Shown piece by piece: positions 33,990-45,653 of a stretch of 64,000 bases of DNA; positions within the stretch are counted from its first letter, which is position 1; every line of letters starts with the position of its first letter. Below the pieces are notes generated by a model that was given only the letters and a program-made list of their open reading frames with translations, was not told where the DNA came from and did no database searches. The DNA comes from Phyto melanocephala (lineage: Eukaryota; Arthropoda; Insecta; Diptera; Rhinophoridae), in contig OW799235.1 in the NCBI GenBank assembly GCA_941918925.1, positions 21,429,201-21,493,200 on the forward strand. Reading direction: 5' to 3'. A program made the translations under genes and the position numbers.

Positions 33990-34790
33990 AATTTTTTTTT
34001 TTTTGATTTCTTTTTACGTCTGTATAGCTTTCCGAAATCTTTCCATGTTTTTAATTTATAGTTTTATAATTTTATTTCATCAGCCTCTGGCCTTTATCGC
34101 CACCGCTTTCAATTGGCTTTATTTTTTCGCTGACGTTTTTACTGATCTACGTTCACAAATGTTATATTTTATAATTACATATCCAAGTAAAGGCATATAA
34201 CGGTTTATATTAAATTCATATACTTTCTCTATGTACAAAGATCTTGGGAGAATAAATTACTCTATATTGAAATATACAAGTTAAGTTTATCAATAGAAAT
34301 TTTTTGTCACGCCTAATTTAACGCCCACTTCTCACACATTCTGCTTTCAATGAAATTCAAAAGCTTATAGAAACAAAAATTATTTTAATTTTATACATTT
34401 TACACTAATGATGTCCCACTCCACAAATTTATACACCTAAAGAAAGCGAAGCGCTGATAATTTTTCAGCAAATTTTTTTTAAATTTAATTTGCAATAAAA
34501 ATATCTGTTTGCTACTAATATTTGAAGCGCATTGTACAAATACCTCCGACTCACTGATAAAGAAATAAATTTAATTTTTAAATGGTTTTGTCGTTTTCAG
34601 CGGAGGTGTGACTTTTTTAACTGGGACGCATGAAGTAACGGTATGAAAAGACAATTCATAGAATACTATATACACTATGACATTAAAGGTGATTAAAGGT
34701 GACATAACGAGATGAAAGCAAGGACATAAAGTGACATTTGACACTTAAACACCTTTACCCGAAACAGGGCTCTGTGAAATTATTCAACAA
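33990..34790 (+). repeat. Segmental duplication, copy 1
   Basis: Collinear with 41060-41850. Shared landmarks: TTTTTACTGATCTACGTTCAC, CTGTTTGCTACTAATATTTG, ATTAAAGGTGACATAACGAG and AAACACCTTTACCCGAAACA. No gene recognised in either copy. Confidence 0.7.
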
Positions 34791-34932
34791 TATTCCAGAG
34801 CAGTGGTAAGGCATAAGCCCCTGCATCTGATAACAAATTTATGTGCCCAGTTAAGACGTGAAGTTATGCGGCATGAACAATTTTGTTGAGGACGTGGCAT
34901 TATTTGATATAAGGAAGCGCCAGTAGCAAAAA

Positions 34933-36074
34933 CAAGTAAGAGCACTATAAACGGCTGTGCCGAATATTTTATACCCACCACCAATTTGATGCACATTTAT
35001 AACATAAAATTTATTATTTTGTTATTAACAGTAATTTGTATGGAATAATATCTTTCGTTGTATAACTTCGTAGATTTAGTCTTTCAATGAAAGTAGTCTT
35101 GTCAATATAGTTTCTGCCAATAAATACAACTTAGATACTTCAATATAGTCTTTTAGTCTTCCAAAAACTTTGTCCATAGAAAAAATTTATGAATTTAAGA
35201 AAAATCGTTATATGGGAAGTAAGCGTTAAAGTAAGCGTGTCACCTTCATTTTCTGACATTGACTAGAAAGCTATATGTATGAAATTTCATCATCATACCT
35301 CTAATCTTGTCGGTTTTATGACTTTTTAAATTTCATTAACAGTAGGTTACGTAAAAAGTGGGCGTTAAATTTGGAGTGCCAAAATAGGTTCTGCCAATAA
35401 ACTTAACTCAGATATTCTATCTACAGTCCTTTATTCTTGCATAATCTTTATTTATAGTAAAATTATATGAATTTCAGACAAAATGTCATATGGGAGGTGA
35501 ACGTTAGGATCAAAAAGCAATGTTTGAAAAATTTCAGAATCATACATCTAATTTTGTCAGTTATATTACCTTTTGAATTTTTAATAAACCGAAAAATACA
35601 CTGTGCGGTATAATTTTTAGTACGTTTTGAACTATAACTCCTTTCCTAATTCATAGATTTTAACAATTTTCGGAAAAAAATATTTTTTTTTACTCAGGAA
35701 ATGTACATTCGAATTTTTATGGCTCTACGTAAATGCGTTTGGACACAATTGCATTTTATTCGATGTTGGAAGGACACGGTTCTTTTGACCTACTCTTTCA
35801 TTACGAGCTATAACTCTATTCCTAATATTCCGATTTAACTCAATACCAAACAAAAATATTCTGAAATAATTTGTGGCGCCTAGTTTTTTCGGTTCGACCT
35901 CTATCGTGCTTTCAACAGACGGACAGACAGACGGACTTATCTAGATCATCATGAAATTAGACAACGATTAAGAAAATATATACTTTATGGAGTCTTAAAT
36001 GGATATTTTGATGTGTTACAAACGGAATGACAAAAGGAATATACCCCAACCATTTTTATGTGGCGGGTATAAAA
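34933..36074 (-). mobile_element. Type-B element without MITE
   Basis: Starts CAAGTAAGAGCACTATAAAC with the GGCTGTGCCG hairpin and ends GTGGCGGGTATAAAAA. At the MITE site it reads CGTTGTATAACTTCG, the uninterrupted TA target. Confidence 0.8.
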
Positions 36075-36740
36075 ACTAAAATACTTCCAAAAACAGCATA
36101 AGAGAAAAAACATTTATAAAAATGTTGCAAAAATAACTAACATTGTGTCAGACAAATTGTCTTAGTGCTCACGGTCGGATCGGGCCGGGTATGCAATGGG
36201 TTGTAGACGAGAGTTTGGACTTCAAAAGAGCGATAAATTTTGTTAATCCTTTTAACCTTTAGAAATTTATATTTAAAAAATATGGAAAGTTAAGAAATCT
36301 TTGGACCTTTAATAAAAATATAATAATAAACAAAAGTCATAAACACTTTAGGTGTCTTGTACTAATAGATAATACATTAATCAAATTTTAAAACAAAAAA
36401 GTTGTAGATATTTAAAAATCAAAAGCTAACTAAGAAAATTTCTCATTTTAGCAAAATACTGAGAATGTCCGTTCAATGTGATATAATTGAAATAAGGTTT
36501 TAAATTTTTCGCTCCCGAAGATCATTTCGAATCGGTGGCAATAAAAAAACTAGTTGTGGCCGCCTTTCACTTGGTCCACCGTGCGACGCACATCTATATT
36601 TAAGTAGCATATTACAAACGATTGATATTAATATTGAAATCTTAGATTTCAATCTGAATTAAATTTGACTTTGTAATTAATAACTCGATAAATAATTTTA
36701 TTCCATCAGACAAGAATCGGGAAATAACATACACTTGTTA
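36075..36740 (+). repeat. Upstream segment of the defensin-like unit (copy 5)
   Basis: Shares GTGCTCACGGTCGGATC, GGCCGGGTATG, CTTTGGACCTTTAATAA and GGCCGCCTTTCACTTGGTCC with the segment upstream of copy 7 (58080-58571 and 60445-60560), and part with 56100-56250 and 57090-57450. No gene identified. Confidence 0.6.
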
Positions 36741-37085
36741 TCTTATATGGAGTAAACACCTTAACACTCTTGCTGGTCAAGTGAACCGCAAACTAAGATC
36801 TCTGTGGCCTACATCTATAAAATTCATATTATATTTGCAATAGCTTGTTTAACTTCTGGATTAACGTATGGCTGCGAACTTATTGATAATTGTGACATGG
36901 CCAGTATAAGTAAAATTAATGTGATTTAATATCGTTAGATATGTCGAGGGACTAGGAATATTGGATCGCACTTCTTCCTATATTAAACTGACCATTGGCA
37001 TCTCCCACAACAACTTAAACGCTTGCTTAGCTGTTTTCCAATTTACGTTTTACCAGATCACTAATGGGAAGAAGCACAGGTATAC
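36740..37085 (+). pseudogene. LINE ORF2 C-terminal relic upstream of copy 5
   Basis: Reads WSKHLNTLAGQVNRKLRSLW, then NIVRYVEGLGILDRTSSY, with stops and frameshifts. Same LINE segment as 50728-51048 and 60690-61120. Confidence 0.6.
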
Positions 37086-37671
37086 CGTGTCTTAATGACA
37101 ATTTTACAATTTCTATTGTTGTATTTTTAAATCATATTCTTTTAAGTTATAAATTGATATTATTTTTCGTCTGTATTTTTTTTTTTTGTTTATTTTAACT
37201 AAAACTATTGTTGCACAATTTTTGCATTCCTATACTTTAAGTATAAGACTTAATCTTATCGCATAGACAATTACGATAAATAAACTCGTAAATTAAATTA
37301 ATTCATTGAGAAATATATTCGAATAAAAATGATTTAGTGTCGAGTTTATTAATTTGAATATGAATTTCGGAAATTCTCAAACTGTACTATCTATCAGATA
37401 TGTTTGTATTTTTCGATCATTCAAATAAAACTTATTAATCATTTGTTATAGGTGTAGATGCTTCTATATAATATTTGACAAACACTGTGTTATTAAAGTC
37501 AATAGAATAATATCTTAATATCACAAAATAATGTTATTAATTATTTAACGATATTTGTCTGGTCTGTCTATGTCGATTTAATCATGATCATAATGATCGC
37601 AAGCAAAATATATCTTGAAGTTTTTAATATGTTTCGCTGACATTTAGAAACAGCTGTTTAATACACAAGTT

Positions 37672-37859
37672 GGTAAACAAAATTTTTTTAAACAAAAAGA
37701 AATAAAGAAATGTTTTGAAACCAAATACTAAGAAATTCATCTATAATCTTTAGAGAAAAACAAAAAGTTTTAGTATAAATACTGGTAAACTCCTTTAAAT
37801 TATTATCTCTCAACTGTCTGAAGTCTTATACAGTTGTTATCAGTGTGATTTTATTAAAT
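37672..37859 (+). promoter_or_regulatory. Proximal promoter of defensin-like gene copy 5
   Basis: GGTAAACA (37672-37679) is 102 bp before TATAAATA (37774-37781). CTCTCAACTGTCTGAAGTC follows. Conserved with all family members. Confidence 0.55.
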
Positions 37860-38450
37860 ATGAACCTCTTCTGGACATTGTTTTTTCTCCTTACAACACT
37901 CACTGTTGTCCTAGTGCAAGCCGTATACTTTAGTGACATTAACGTTATCCACGAGATGACCTCTACTGAGAAGAATAAGATCGTAAATGATGTTATTGAT
38001 AAAGCTTCTAAAATTCAAGTTGAAGAATTTGTTCCAATTGCTTTAGGAGTAAAATTTGGTTCGAATGGTGAAACTCACGATATTTGCAGCTCAGCGGATA
38101 ATTCTGGAAAACAAAGTCATTACAGTTGTGCTTATTATTGCAGAACATATAAACACCAGACAGGTCAATGTAATTCTCAAGGCATTTGTATGTGTCAACG
38201 CAGCAAAGGTGATGAAAGTATCCCACAAAGTTTAGTCATATCTGACAAAAGGAAAGCTAAAAAGGATGAATGTAAGCAAAAATCTGAAATTGCTTTAAGA
38301 GATTTATTTGGTCTGCCAGATATTTGTTTCTCAATACTACCTTTTAATCTTTTTAGTCGTCATAACATAAATTGTTTAGTTAGTTGTCTAAGAGTTGGCT
38401 ACAACAGTGGTTATTGTAACGACTCAAGTGTTTGTATGTGCATTATGTAG
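37860..38450 (+). CDS. Secreted two-domain defensin-like peptide precursor, copy 5
   Basis: 196 aa from ATG 37860. Signal peptide MNLFWTLFFLLTTLTVVLVQA, then an acidic propeptide. Domain 1 (from DICSSADNSGKQ to GICMCQ) has six Cys with spacing 13-3-9-5-1. Domain 2 (from PDICFSILPF to VCMCIM) has spacing 15-3-9-5-1. Both domains are of the subtype seen in copy 1 (KHQTG and SSVC). An extra, unpaired Cys lies in the basic linker (KKDECKQKSE), giving 13 Cys in total. Intact and intronless; AATAAA at 38518-38523. Likely secreted antimicrobial or other CS-alpha-beta effector; function not shown by the sequence. Confidence 0.85.
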   Translation: MNLFWTLFFLLTTLTVVLVQAVYFSDINVIHEMTSTEKNKIVNDVIDKASKIQVEEFVPIALGVKFGSNGETHDICSSADNSGKQSHYSCAYYCRTYKHQTGQCNSQGICMCQRSKGDESIPQSLVISDKRKAKKDECKQKSEIALRDLFGLPDICFSILPFNLFSRHNINCLVSCLRVGYNSGYCNDSSVCMCIM

Positions 38451-38984
38451 GGATATAAAAATCGTGTTTTATGTAATTATTGAAAAATGTATTATAAAAC
38501 GAAAAAAATATATTTAAAATAAAAGTAATATTGAACATACTTGTGGTTTATTTTTTTAACACTTAATTTCTTAAATGAAGCCTGTGTATAACAAGTGAAA
38601 GTCAATCAAATCCACCGCTTTTGTGGAAACCTTCTTGGCGCTTCGCTTGATGGAAATAAAAGTTTTTTTACGCATTTCGCACCACTTGACCCGTTTATTG
38701 AATGTCGCTATATAATATACATGTAAGAACAGATATCGGCGCAATATTAACTTTTTATTGAGATTGCAACAATAAAATTGTATTTAAAAATCACTGTGTA
38801 GGGTATAACAACAACAGAAGCAAGCTGTGGCTTACAATCTGTACAATCTGTTTGTGTTTTTGTTGTGGTTGCCATAATTTTGTATGCCCATTCATGTCTA
38901 CCATGTCTGTAATGCAGTTTTCGTGAGCTCTATTGCTGAAATTGGGAAGTTTTTCGTTTATTCACTGTACGTCGCACAAACATT

Positions 38985-39136
38985 GGTAATTGCAATATCC
39001 ATTCTACGGCATTTTCTCTAACTTTGGCATCGGGATAACGTGACAATAGCAGTTCTAAAGTTTGTAAGAGTGACAGGGATGACCACAAATACAGCAATGA
39101 ATGATAATCAATGAGACCGGCGTAATCCCCAAGCAT
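38985..39136 (-). pseudogene. Possible PI3-kinase helical-domain exon fragment
   Basis: The minus-strand frame reads SLLQTLELLLSRYPDAKVRE followed by NAVEWILQL. This resembles the PIK accessory (helical) repeat of phosphoinositide 3-kinases, in which ALELL...DxxVRxxAV is typical. The fragment replaces about 290 bp of the family's 3' flank (compare 52985-53275), with the flank match ending at CGCACAAACATT. It looks like a captured piece of a host gene. The identification is from pattern memory only. Confidence 0.4.
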
Positions 39137-39149
39137 GAGGAATATTTTG

Positions 39150-39570
39150 TAAATTTAAACGTTTTTCACATACCCCCCATAAAAAAGTCTAGTGGTATTA
39201 AATTGCAAGATACTGGAGGCTTTTTCATGGGTCAACGTGAACTTATGAGGTTACCAAACATTTCCTTCAATAAATCAATTATGGTACAAGATGTGCGACA
39301 CATTGCGCGTCCTTTTTGAACTTCATGGTTTTTCAATTGGTCAATAAATACGTCAGTAATCATGGCCCTATAGTGGTTACCACTGATTATAACATTCTAA
39401 CCAGAATCGTTTTCAAAGAAGAACGGAAAAATGAATCCACCAGCCAATAAAGAACACCAAACAGTAAATTTTTTTGGATGAACTGTGTCTCAGCATACAC
39501 TTGATCATTACTATTAATACGGAAGTTTTGTTTGTTGACGTATTCACTCATTCAAATTCATTTTCCGTTC
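39150..39570 (-). pseudogene. Old mariner transposase relic in the 3' flank (copy 5)
   Basis: Homologous to 53270-53620. It shows AGTCTAGTGGTATTAAATTG, TTATGAGGTTACC, GTGGTTACC and AATCGTTTTCAAAGAAG. Decayed beyond translation. Positions 39571-39951 hold no recognised feature. Confidence 0.45.
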
Positions 39571-39951
39571 CATTTTGCGCCAGATGGAGGCAAATAAGAA
39601 TAACGTTTCTTTCCAAAAAAACGAAACGGCATACATTAATTGTATTTCACTTCAACACTTCTACTGTAGAAACCTGTTTATATCGAATTTATTAAAATAT
39701 AAATCATAGATGCTCAAAAATGAGTTGCAGCCGTATTAATGAGAGAATTTTAATGTACAGTGACATTTAGTCACAAAAATTTGTTTTTGTTGTAAAATTT
39801 TTATAATATTGCAGTTCACACTGAATTTTCTATTTTTTTTTTTTAGTTGGACAAAAAATGAGCAAAAAGATTTTCTTTAAAATTTAAATACAAGAAATTG
39901 TTTTGGGTGTAAAAAATGAATAATAATGTAGTAAACATTAAATTTATGATT

Positions 39952-40900
39952 TCTATACCCGCCACCATAAAAATGGTGGGGGTATATTCATTTTGTCATA
40001 CCGTTTGTAACACATCGAAAGATCCATTTAAGACCCCATAAAGTATATATATTCTTAAATTGGGGTTTCATTTTATGGCGATCTAGCTATGTCCGTCCGT
40101 CTGTTGAAAGCACAATAAACGTCGGACCGAAAAAGCTAGGGGGCCAGAATATTTCTTATACACAAGGATTGTTTGGTATTGAAAATGGGCTCAATCGGTA
40201 TATTTTTGATAAGAGTTATAACTCGTAATGCAAGAGTAGGTCAAAAAACAATGTCCTTTCACATGGAATAAAATGCGATTGTGTCTAAACGCATTGAGGT
40301 AGAGCGATAAAATTTCGAAAGTATATTTCCTGAGTAAAAATATCTTTCCCTGAAAATTGCTCCAATCTATACATTACGGAAGGAGTTATGGATCAATATG
40401 TAAGAGATTGATACCGCACAGTTTCTTTTTTGGTGTATTTAAAACGTAAAACGTAATAAAACTAAGAAAATTAGATGTACGGTTCTAAAATTTTGAAACC
40501 GTTGCTCTTTGATCAAAGTACTTTTAATGACGGAAAAGTAAGGTGAGACGTCATTCTTAACGCCCACCTGTCATATAATTTCTCTATGGACCTAAATTTT
40601 GCCTATTTCAACCCCTACTTCCCACATAATTTACAGTTAATAAAATTGAAAAGATTATAGAAAAGACAGAATTATATGTATTAGATGATGAAATCTCGCA
40701 TATGAAGATTTCTGGTAAATTTAGTTATGCCAATATAAGTAAAATTCCAAAAAAATAAGGTGAGACGCCTTCTTTAACGCCCACCTCCCATACATCACTT
40801 TATCTTAAATTCATATTATTTTTATATGGACATACAAAAATCTGTAATGGATTATCTAAGTTGAATGCAAACTTTTATTATATTATTTTAAAAGTAGGAG
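39952..40900 (+). mobile_element. Diverged type-B element
   Basis: Starts CTATACCCGCCACCAT with the AAATGGTGGGGGTATATTC return arm, has the core CCCCATAAAGTATATATATT and GTCCGTCCGTCTG, then decaying CCCACC units. No clear 3' hairpin. Confidence 0.7.
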
Positions 40901-41059
40901 GTGCCATGCCCACACAAAGCTAATAATATTTTCTAACTACCTCTGAGTACCAAATAATACTCTTCAGTTTTCGTAAAAATACAACATTGTAGTAAAAAAG
41001 GGTCAGTAATTTTACAAAATAATAGTGACCAGAAAGGTCTATATGCGACTCCTTTGTTG

Positions 41060-41850
41060 TCGTATGCGATTTTATTTCGATTTCTGTCCACGTCTGTCTA
41101 GTTTTTGGAAATCTTTCCTTGATTTTAATATATTGTTGTGTAATTATGTTTCATCATCCTCGTACCTTTCTTTCCACCGCTTTTAATGGGCTTTACTTAC
41201 TTGGCTGCCGTTTTTACTGATCTACGTTCACAAATTTTATATTTTGTATTAACATTTAAAATTAAATATTAAATTCATATACTTTCTCTATGGACAAAGA
41301 ATAAATTACTCTATATTGAAATATACAAGTTAAGTTTATTAATAGAAATTTTTTTTCACGCGTAATTTAACGCCAACTTCACACACATTCTGCTCTCAAT
41401 GAATTTCAAAAGCTTATAGAAACAACAATTATTTTGACTTTATACATTTTACACTAACGATGTCCCACCTACCTACCTACCTACCACATACCTAAAGGGA
41501 GGAAAGCGCTGATAATTTTCCAGCAATTTTTTTTTTTAATTTAATTTACAATAAAAATATCTGTTTGCTACTAATATTTGAAGCGCATTGTACAAATACC
41601 TCGGACTCACTAATAAAGAAATAAATTTAATTTTTAAATTGTTTTGTCGTCTTCGTCGGAGGTGTGAATTCTTGAACTGGGACGCATGATGTATCGGTAT
41701 GAAAGGACAATTCAGATAATACTATATATACTATGACATTAAAGGTGATTAAAGGTGACATAACGAGACGAAAGCAAGGACATAAAGTGACATTTGACAC
41801 TTCGAACACCTTTACCCGAAACAGAGCTCTGTGAAATTATTCAACAGATT
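41060..41850 (+). repeat. Segmental duplication, copy 2
   Basis: Counterpart of 33990-34790. It includes a short CTAC microsatellite at 41463-41483 absent from copy 1. Positions 41851-42180 are AT-rich without recognised features. Confidence 0.7.
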
Positions 41851-42279
41851 TGAAAGTATAGATAAGTCATAAGCAAGTAAATCGAGAGTTAATCAAAATG
41901 TTTATGTAATAAAGGTATATATGGAGTCTTATTTATTCACAAATGCTTTGTTATTGTAAATATAATGATAGATTATTATGTATCCTTCGTTTGTTTTTTA
42001 ACTTTAATTGTTTTTTAATGCTTATAACAACTCAATTTAAATATAATTATTAATTTGTTTTTATACTAGCACTCTCATTTATAAGATTATTATCTTATTG
42101 TGCTGGATATCAATTTAAGTAAATAAATAAAATAGTTAAATAAATAAATCGATGTGTCCCAAGATGTGTTGAGGACGTTGCTTTATCTGATTTAAGGAAA
42201 CGCCCGCAGCAAAAAAAAATAAAGTTTCTGAGATCGCTGGTGTCGAAAAGGAAGTCTGTTTAGGGGTAAGAATGGGAAA

Positions 42280-42417
42280 ATATTGGAATGCGGTAATGCT
42301 GGCCACAGTTTTATTGATTGTTTAGAACCACGTACAGTGTTTTGCCACGGATGTGGGACTAAAAATATATTAAATACAAAATACCATATTTGTTTAAAAA
42401 ACAAGGAAACGTTCTGA
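42280..42417 (+). pseudogene. gag-type zinc-knuckle remnant
   Basis: Open frame ECGNAGHSFIDCLEPRTVFC continuing HGCGTKNILN and ending at TGA 42415-42417. The pattern C-x4-H-x4-C followed by CHGCG is like the CCHC knuckles of retrotransposon gag proteins. The first Cys of the first knuckle appears lost. The segment just before it (42165-42215) matches 34880-34930. Confidence 0.45.
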
Positions 42418-42970
42418 AGAATATTCATATAAAAGTGCACGGACATTCGAGACCAAAGTAGTGAAGCTCATCCAACCAACGATTTAGTAGTACACTCTAA
42501 AACTTTATACCAAATTTAGGATCATATAGTGTGTAAATTATTGTTGAAAAAATTCGTGATGTCTAAAATTAAATCGATTTTGTGGTTATTTGTAGCAAAA
42601 AAACATAATTTGTCTAATTTTACTCAAAAAAACAAATATGCTGCTAAATGTGTTTATTTTTAAATATATTGTGTTTAAAAATCAGCTACATATGCCTAAG
42701 TAACATCAAAATGTTGAATATTAAGCATATCTGTCTAAAAACAGCAGAAAAATGTTTAAACAAAGCTACAAAAGAAAGAAGAAGCATAAAAGTGTAAACG
42801 CATCAATAGAAGCACGCCATATTTTTCGATAGTGATTAAAACAAATTTATTGTGTTTAAAGTAATTTAAAGTTTATAATAATCAGTTTTTTTAAGTAATA
42901 TTTATATTCTGCTTAGATAATATATTATAAAATAGTGATAAGATTAAGTTAAGTTATAAAAATAAAAAAA

Positions 42971-45556
42971 ATGTTTGTGTGCAAAATTTGTAAAAAAAAA
43001 TTGCAAAGTTTAAGAATTTATCATTTGCATTTGTACTCACATAAAGAAGAAAAAAACAATGTGTTTAAGTGTTTGTATTTAAAATGCGGAAAAATATTTA
43101 GCAATTATAATTACTACGCAGTACATTTCACACGGAATCACTCTTCTATGGGCCTCGACCGCAAAAATAATTTGCGTTCTCATATTCAGATCAGATGTTT
43201 GGTGAACTCATGCCATTTTTTTTCAAAGAACATATATAAAATTTACTCCCACACATTAGCACATTTCTATAATTATGAGAAAGTTGCTTGTCCGATGATG
43301 AACTGCTTCAAATTTTTTAGTAATCAAGCTTCTTTTCGATCACATTTCTTTCGCAAACATAGCTCGGCAAAGTCCTCTACTTTTGTACGGAAAACTCTTG
43401 GAAATATTATGTCACTTACAACAGTAGATGCAATTAATTTATCGGATATTCACAACGAAGTTTTAGGCAATAAAACTAAATTTAATGTTAATAGCTTTGC
43501 AAATATTTTAACAAAATTGCGATGTGAGTTTAATATATCAGAAATGTGTGTAAAATTTGTATTCGACGAATTTCTCAAAATTTACAATGAAAGTACAAAT
43601 TTAAATATTTTAAGAGTGAGGAAAATATTTGCTAATCCACAAATATTTGAAAAAGAAGAAGAAATTATAAAGCTAATCCGGAGGTCAAATTTAAAAATGG
43701 ATTTGAAAAGCATTCTCACAGTGCGGAATCAAAACAAGTATTTTTCAAGTAAAAACTTTTTTGTTTCACCAAAGGAAATTTACCTGGGTGTAGACAATTA
43801 TCACAAGAAATGTGTTGTCCATTATATTCCTTTATTAGAATCTTTACAAAGCTTATTTAATGATGAAACATTTGTTCGAATATTTTATCAATCCAAAGAT
43901 TATGAGCGTGGAGCTTATTCCGACTACAATGATGGACTTGTTTATAAAAACCAAAGCTTTTTTCATGGTAAAAATAAATGCATTGAGTTACTAATATTTC
44001 AAGATGCTTTCGAACTATGTAACCCTTTGGGTTCATCTAAAAAAAAACATAAGCTGATTGGTTTTTATTATATGGTAGGAAATATTGACGTTAAATATAG
44101 ATCAGTAATAAAAAATATTCAGTTACTTCTCTTGTGTAAGGAAAGCCATGTAAAAACGTTTGGTTTTGAGAGAGTTTTAAACCCTTTACTTTGTGATCTT
44201 AAAATTTTAGAATCAGAAGGAATAAAAATTAATTTCATGAAAGAAAATCTCGAAAAAAAAATATTGGGAACTGTATTTGCAATTATTGGCGATAACCTGG
44301 GATCGCACCAAATAGGAGGCTTTAGCGAGAGTTTTAGTTTTTCTGAGTATATTTGCCGCTATTGCTTTTTTGAAAGGAAGAATTTAGCACTAAAAGATAT
44401 AGATGTTTGTCAAATGAGAAACAAATATAATTATAACCAGCTAATAAATGACAATAATTTTAAAAAGGGTGTATTACGTAATTCCTGTTTTAATGATCTT
44501 GAATATTATCATGTCTGTAATCCAGGATTACCACCATGCATAGCACATGACCTATTCGAAGGAATCATACCCTACGATTTAATGGAAATTCTTAAGATCT
44601 TAACTCGTACTTTCAATTTTTCTTTAAATTATATAAACTGTTTTTTATCAAGTTTAAGAAAACAATTTAAATTGAATTTGTCGTTTCCAAAATTAGAACC
44701 AAAAATGAAAAAAATTCCAGGTAAAGCAGATGAAGTAAGGCACATTTTATTTTTGATGCCACTTGTCTTACTAAATGTTATTTCTGATTACGAAAATCCT
44801 GTGTACTTGCTATTTTCTTCAATGATTAACATGTGTCGTCTGATTTGTGCACATAAAATAAGTGATTCACAAATCGAGCTGTTAAGTCATTATATAAATC
44901 TGTATTACGAATATCGCGAAGAATGTTTTCCAAACTTAAATTTAAGACCAAAGCATCACTTTTTAAAGCACTATCCAGATCTAATCAAACAATACGGACC
45001 ATTAAAAAATCTGTTTACCATGCATTTTGAACACAAACATCAATATTTTAAAAACATTGCAAAAAAAAGTAAGAATTTTAAAAATATTACTTATACTTTG
45101 GCAAAGAGGCATCAATTTTTGCAAGCAAGTCTTTTTGGAAATCGGTTAAGAACAAAAGTTGAGTATAATAATGTATACGAATTTCACACAGACATGTTTA
45201 ATATAAATGTTCCAAATAATTTTATATATGTAACTAAAAAGGTTTCTTTTTTTGGAACTGTTTATAAAGCGAACGATATTGTACTATTTTCAATAAATGA
45301 GCAAAGTAATATTTATATACTAACTATCAATTCAATTTTTATAAGCAAAGATTACACCGAATTTCTACTTTATGGTAATCTGTTAAAAATGAAATACAAT
45401 ATTATGACAAACTTATATGAATCTTTTCCTGAAAAAAATAATCAAATTGGTGTTATTAATTGTAACAAACTTTTAATACAACAGCCTATAAAAGTTTTTT
45501 ATTTAAACCATCAGTACTACTTCGCGCCATTTAGTTCATTTATAGAACATATATAA
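42971..45556 (+). CDS. CACTA/EnSpm transposase with N-terminal zinc fingers
   Basis: 861 aa, intronless, uninterrupted. Residues 1-~135 hold four C2H2-like fingers (CKICKKK, CLYLKCGKIF, CLVNSCHFF, CPMMNCFKFF starts), probably for binding the terminal repeats. The catalytic core follows the animal EnSpm pattern: FQDAFELCNPLGSSKKKHKL (candidate D345), IIGDNLGSHQIGGFSESF (D441), YICRYC (C462, C465), PPCIAHDLFEGI (H526, D527), LRPKHHFLKHYP (H662-H663) and MHFEHKHQYFK (E687). Family knowledge: these enzymes cut at CACT-starting ends and make 2-3 bp duplications. The ATG at 42971 is chosen because it starts the first finger. The encoded D/D/E assignment is inferred by pattern. Confidence 0.85.
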   Translation: MFVCKICKKKLQSLRIYHLHLYSHKEEKNNVFKCLYLKCGKIFSNYNYYAVHFTRNHSSMGLDRKNNLRSHIQIRCLVNSCHFFSKNIYKIYSHTLAHFYNYEKVACPMMNCFKFFSNQASFRSHFFRKHSSAKSSTFVRKTLGNIMSLTTVDAINLSDIHNEVLGNKTKFNVNSFANILTKLRCEFNISEMCVKFVFDEFLKIYNESTNLNILRVRKIFANPQIFEKEEEIIKLIRRSNLKMDLKSILTVRNQNKYFSSKNFFVSPKEIYLGVDNYHKKCVVHYIPLLESLQSLFNDETFVRIFYQSKDYERGAYSDYNDGLVYKNQSFFHGKNKCIELLIFQDAFELCNPLGSSKKKHKLIGFYYMVGNIDVKYRSVIKNIQLLLLCKESHVKTFGFERVLNPLLCDLKILESEGIKINFMKENLEKKILGTVFAIIGDNLGSHQIGGFSESFSFSEYICRYCFFERKNLALKDIDVCQMRNKYNYNQLINDNNFKKGVLRNSCFNDLEYYHVCNPGLPPCIAHDLFEGIIPYDLMEILKILTRTFNFSLNYINCFLSSLRKQFKLNLSFPKLEPKMKKIPGKADEVRHILFLMPLVLLNVISDYENPVYLLFSSMINMCRLICAHKISDSQIELLSHYINLYYEYREECFPNLNLRPKHHFLKHYPDLIKQYGPLKNLFTMHFEHKHQYFKNIAKKSKNFKNITYTLAKRHQFLQASLFGNRLRTKVEYNNVYEFHTDMFNINVPNNFIYVTKKVSFFGTVYKANDIVLFSINEQSNIYILTINSIFISKDYTEFLLYGNLLKMKYNIMTNLYESFPEKNNQIGVINCNKLLIQQPIKVFYLNHQYYFAPFSSFIEHI

Positions 45557-45653
45557 AATAATTTTAGTTTTTGTATTTGTAATTATTTAAAATCAAGTTT
45601 TTTAATTTAGAATTAATTAGTTTTAGTTGATTTTGTTTTGTAAAAAGTAAAAT

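Noticed and set aside
33964..34200. 78-codon frame with hydrophobic stretches, possible membrane protein
   Set aside because: The duplicated copy at 41060 does not keep the frame and hydrophobicity is expected from T-rich codons.
37845..37859. Upstream in-frame extensions of the defensin-like genes to GTG or ATT codons
   Set aside because: These rely on non-ATG starts. The ATG about 15 bases further down is conserved in five copies and directly begins the signal peptide.
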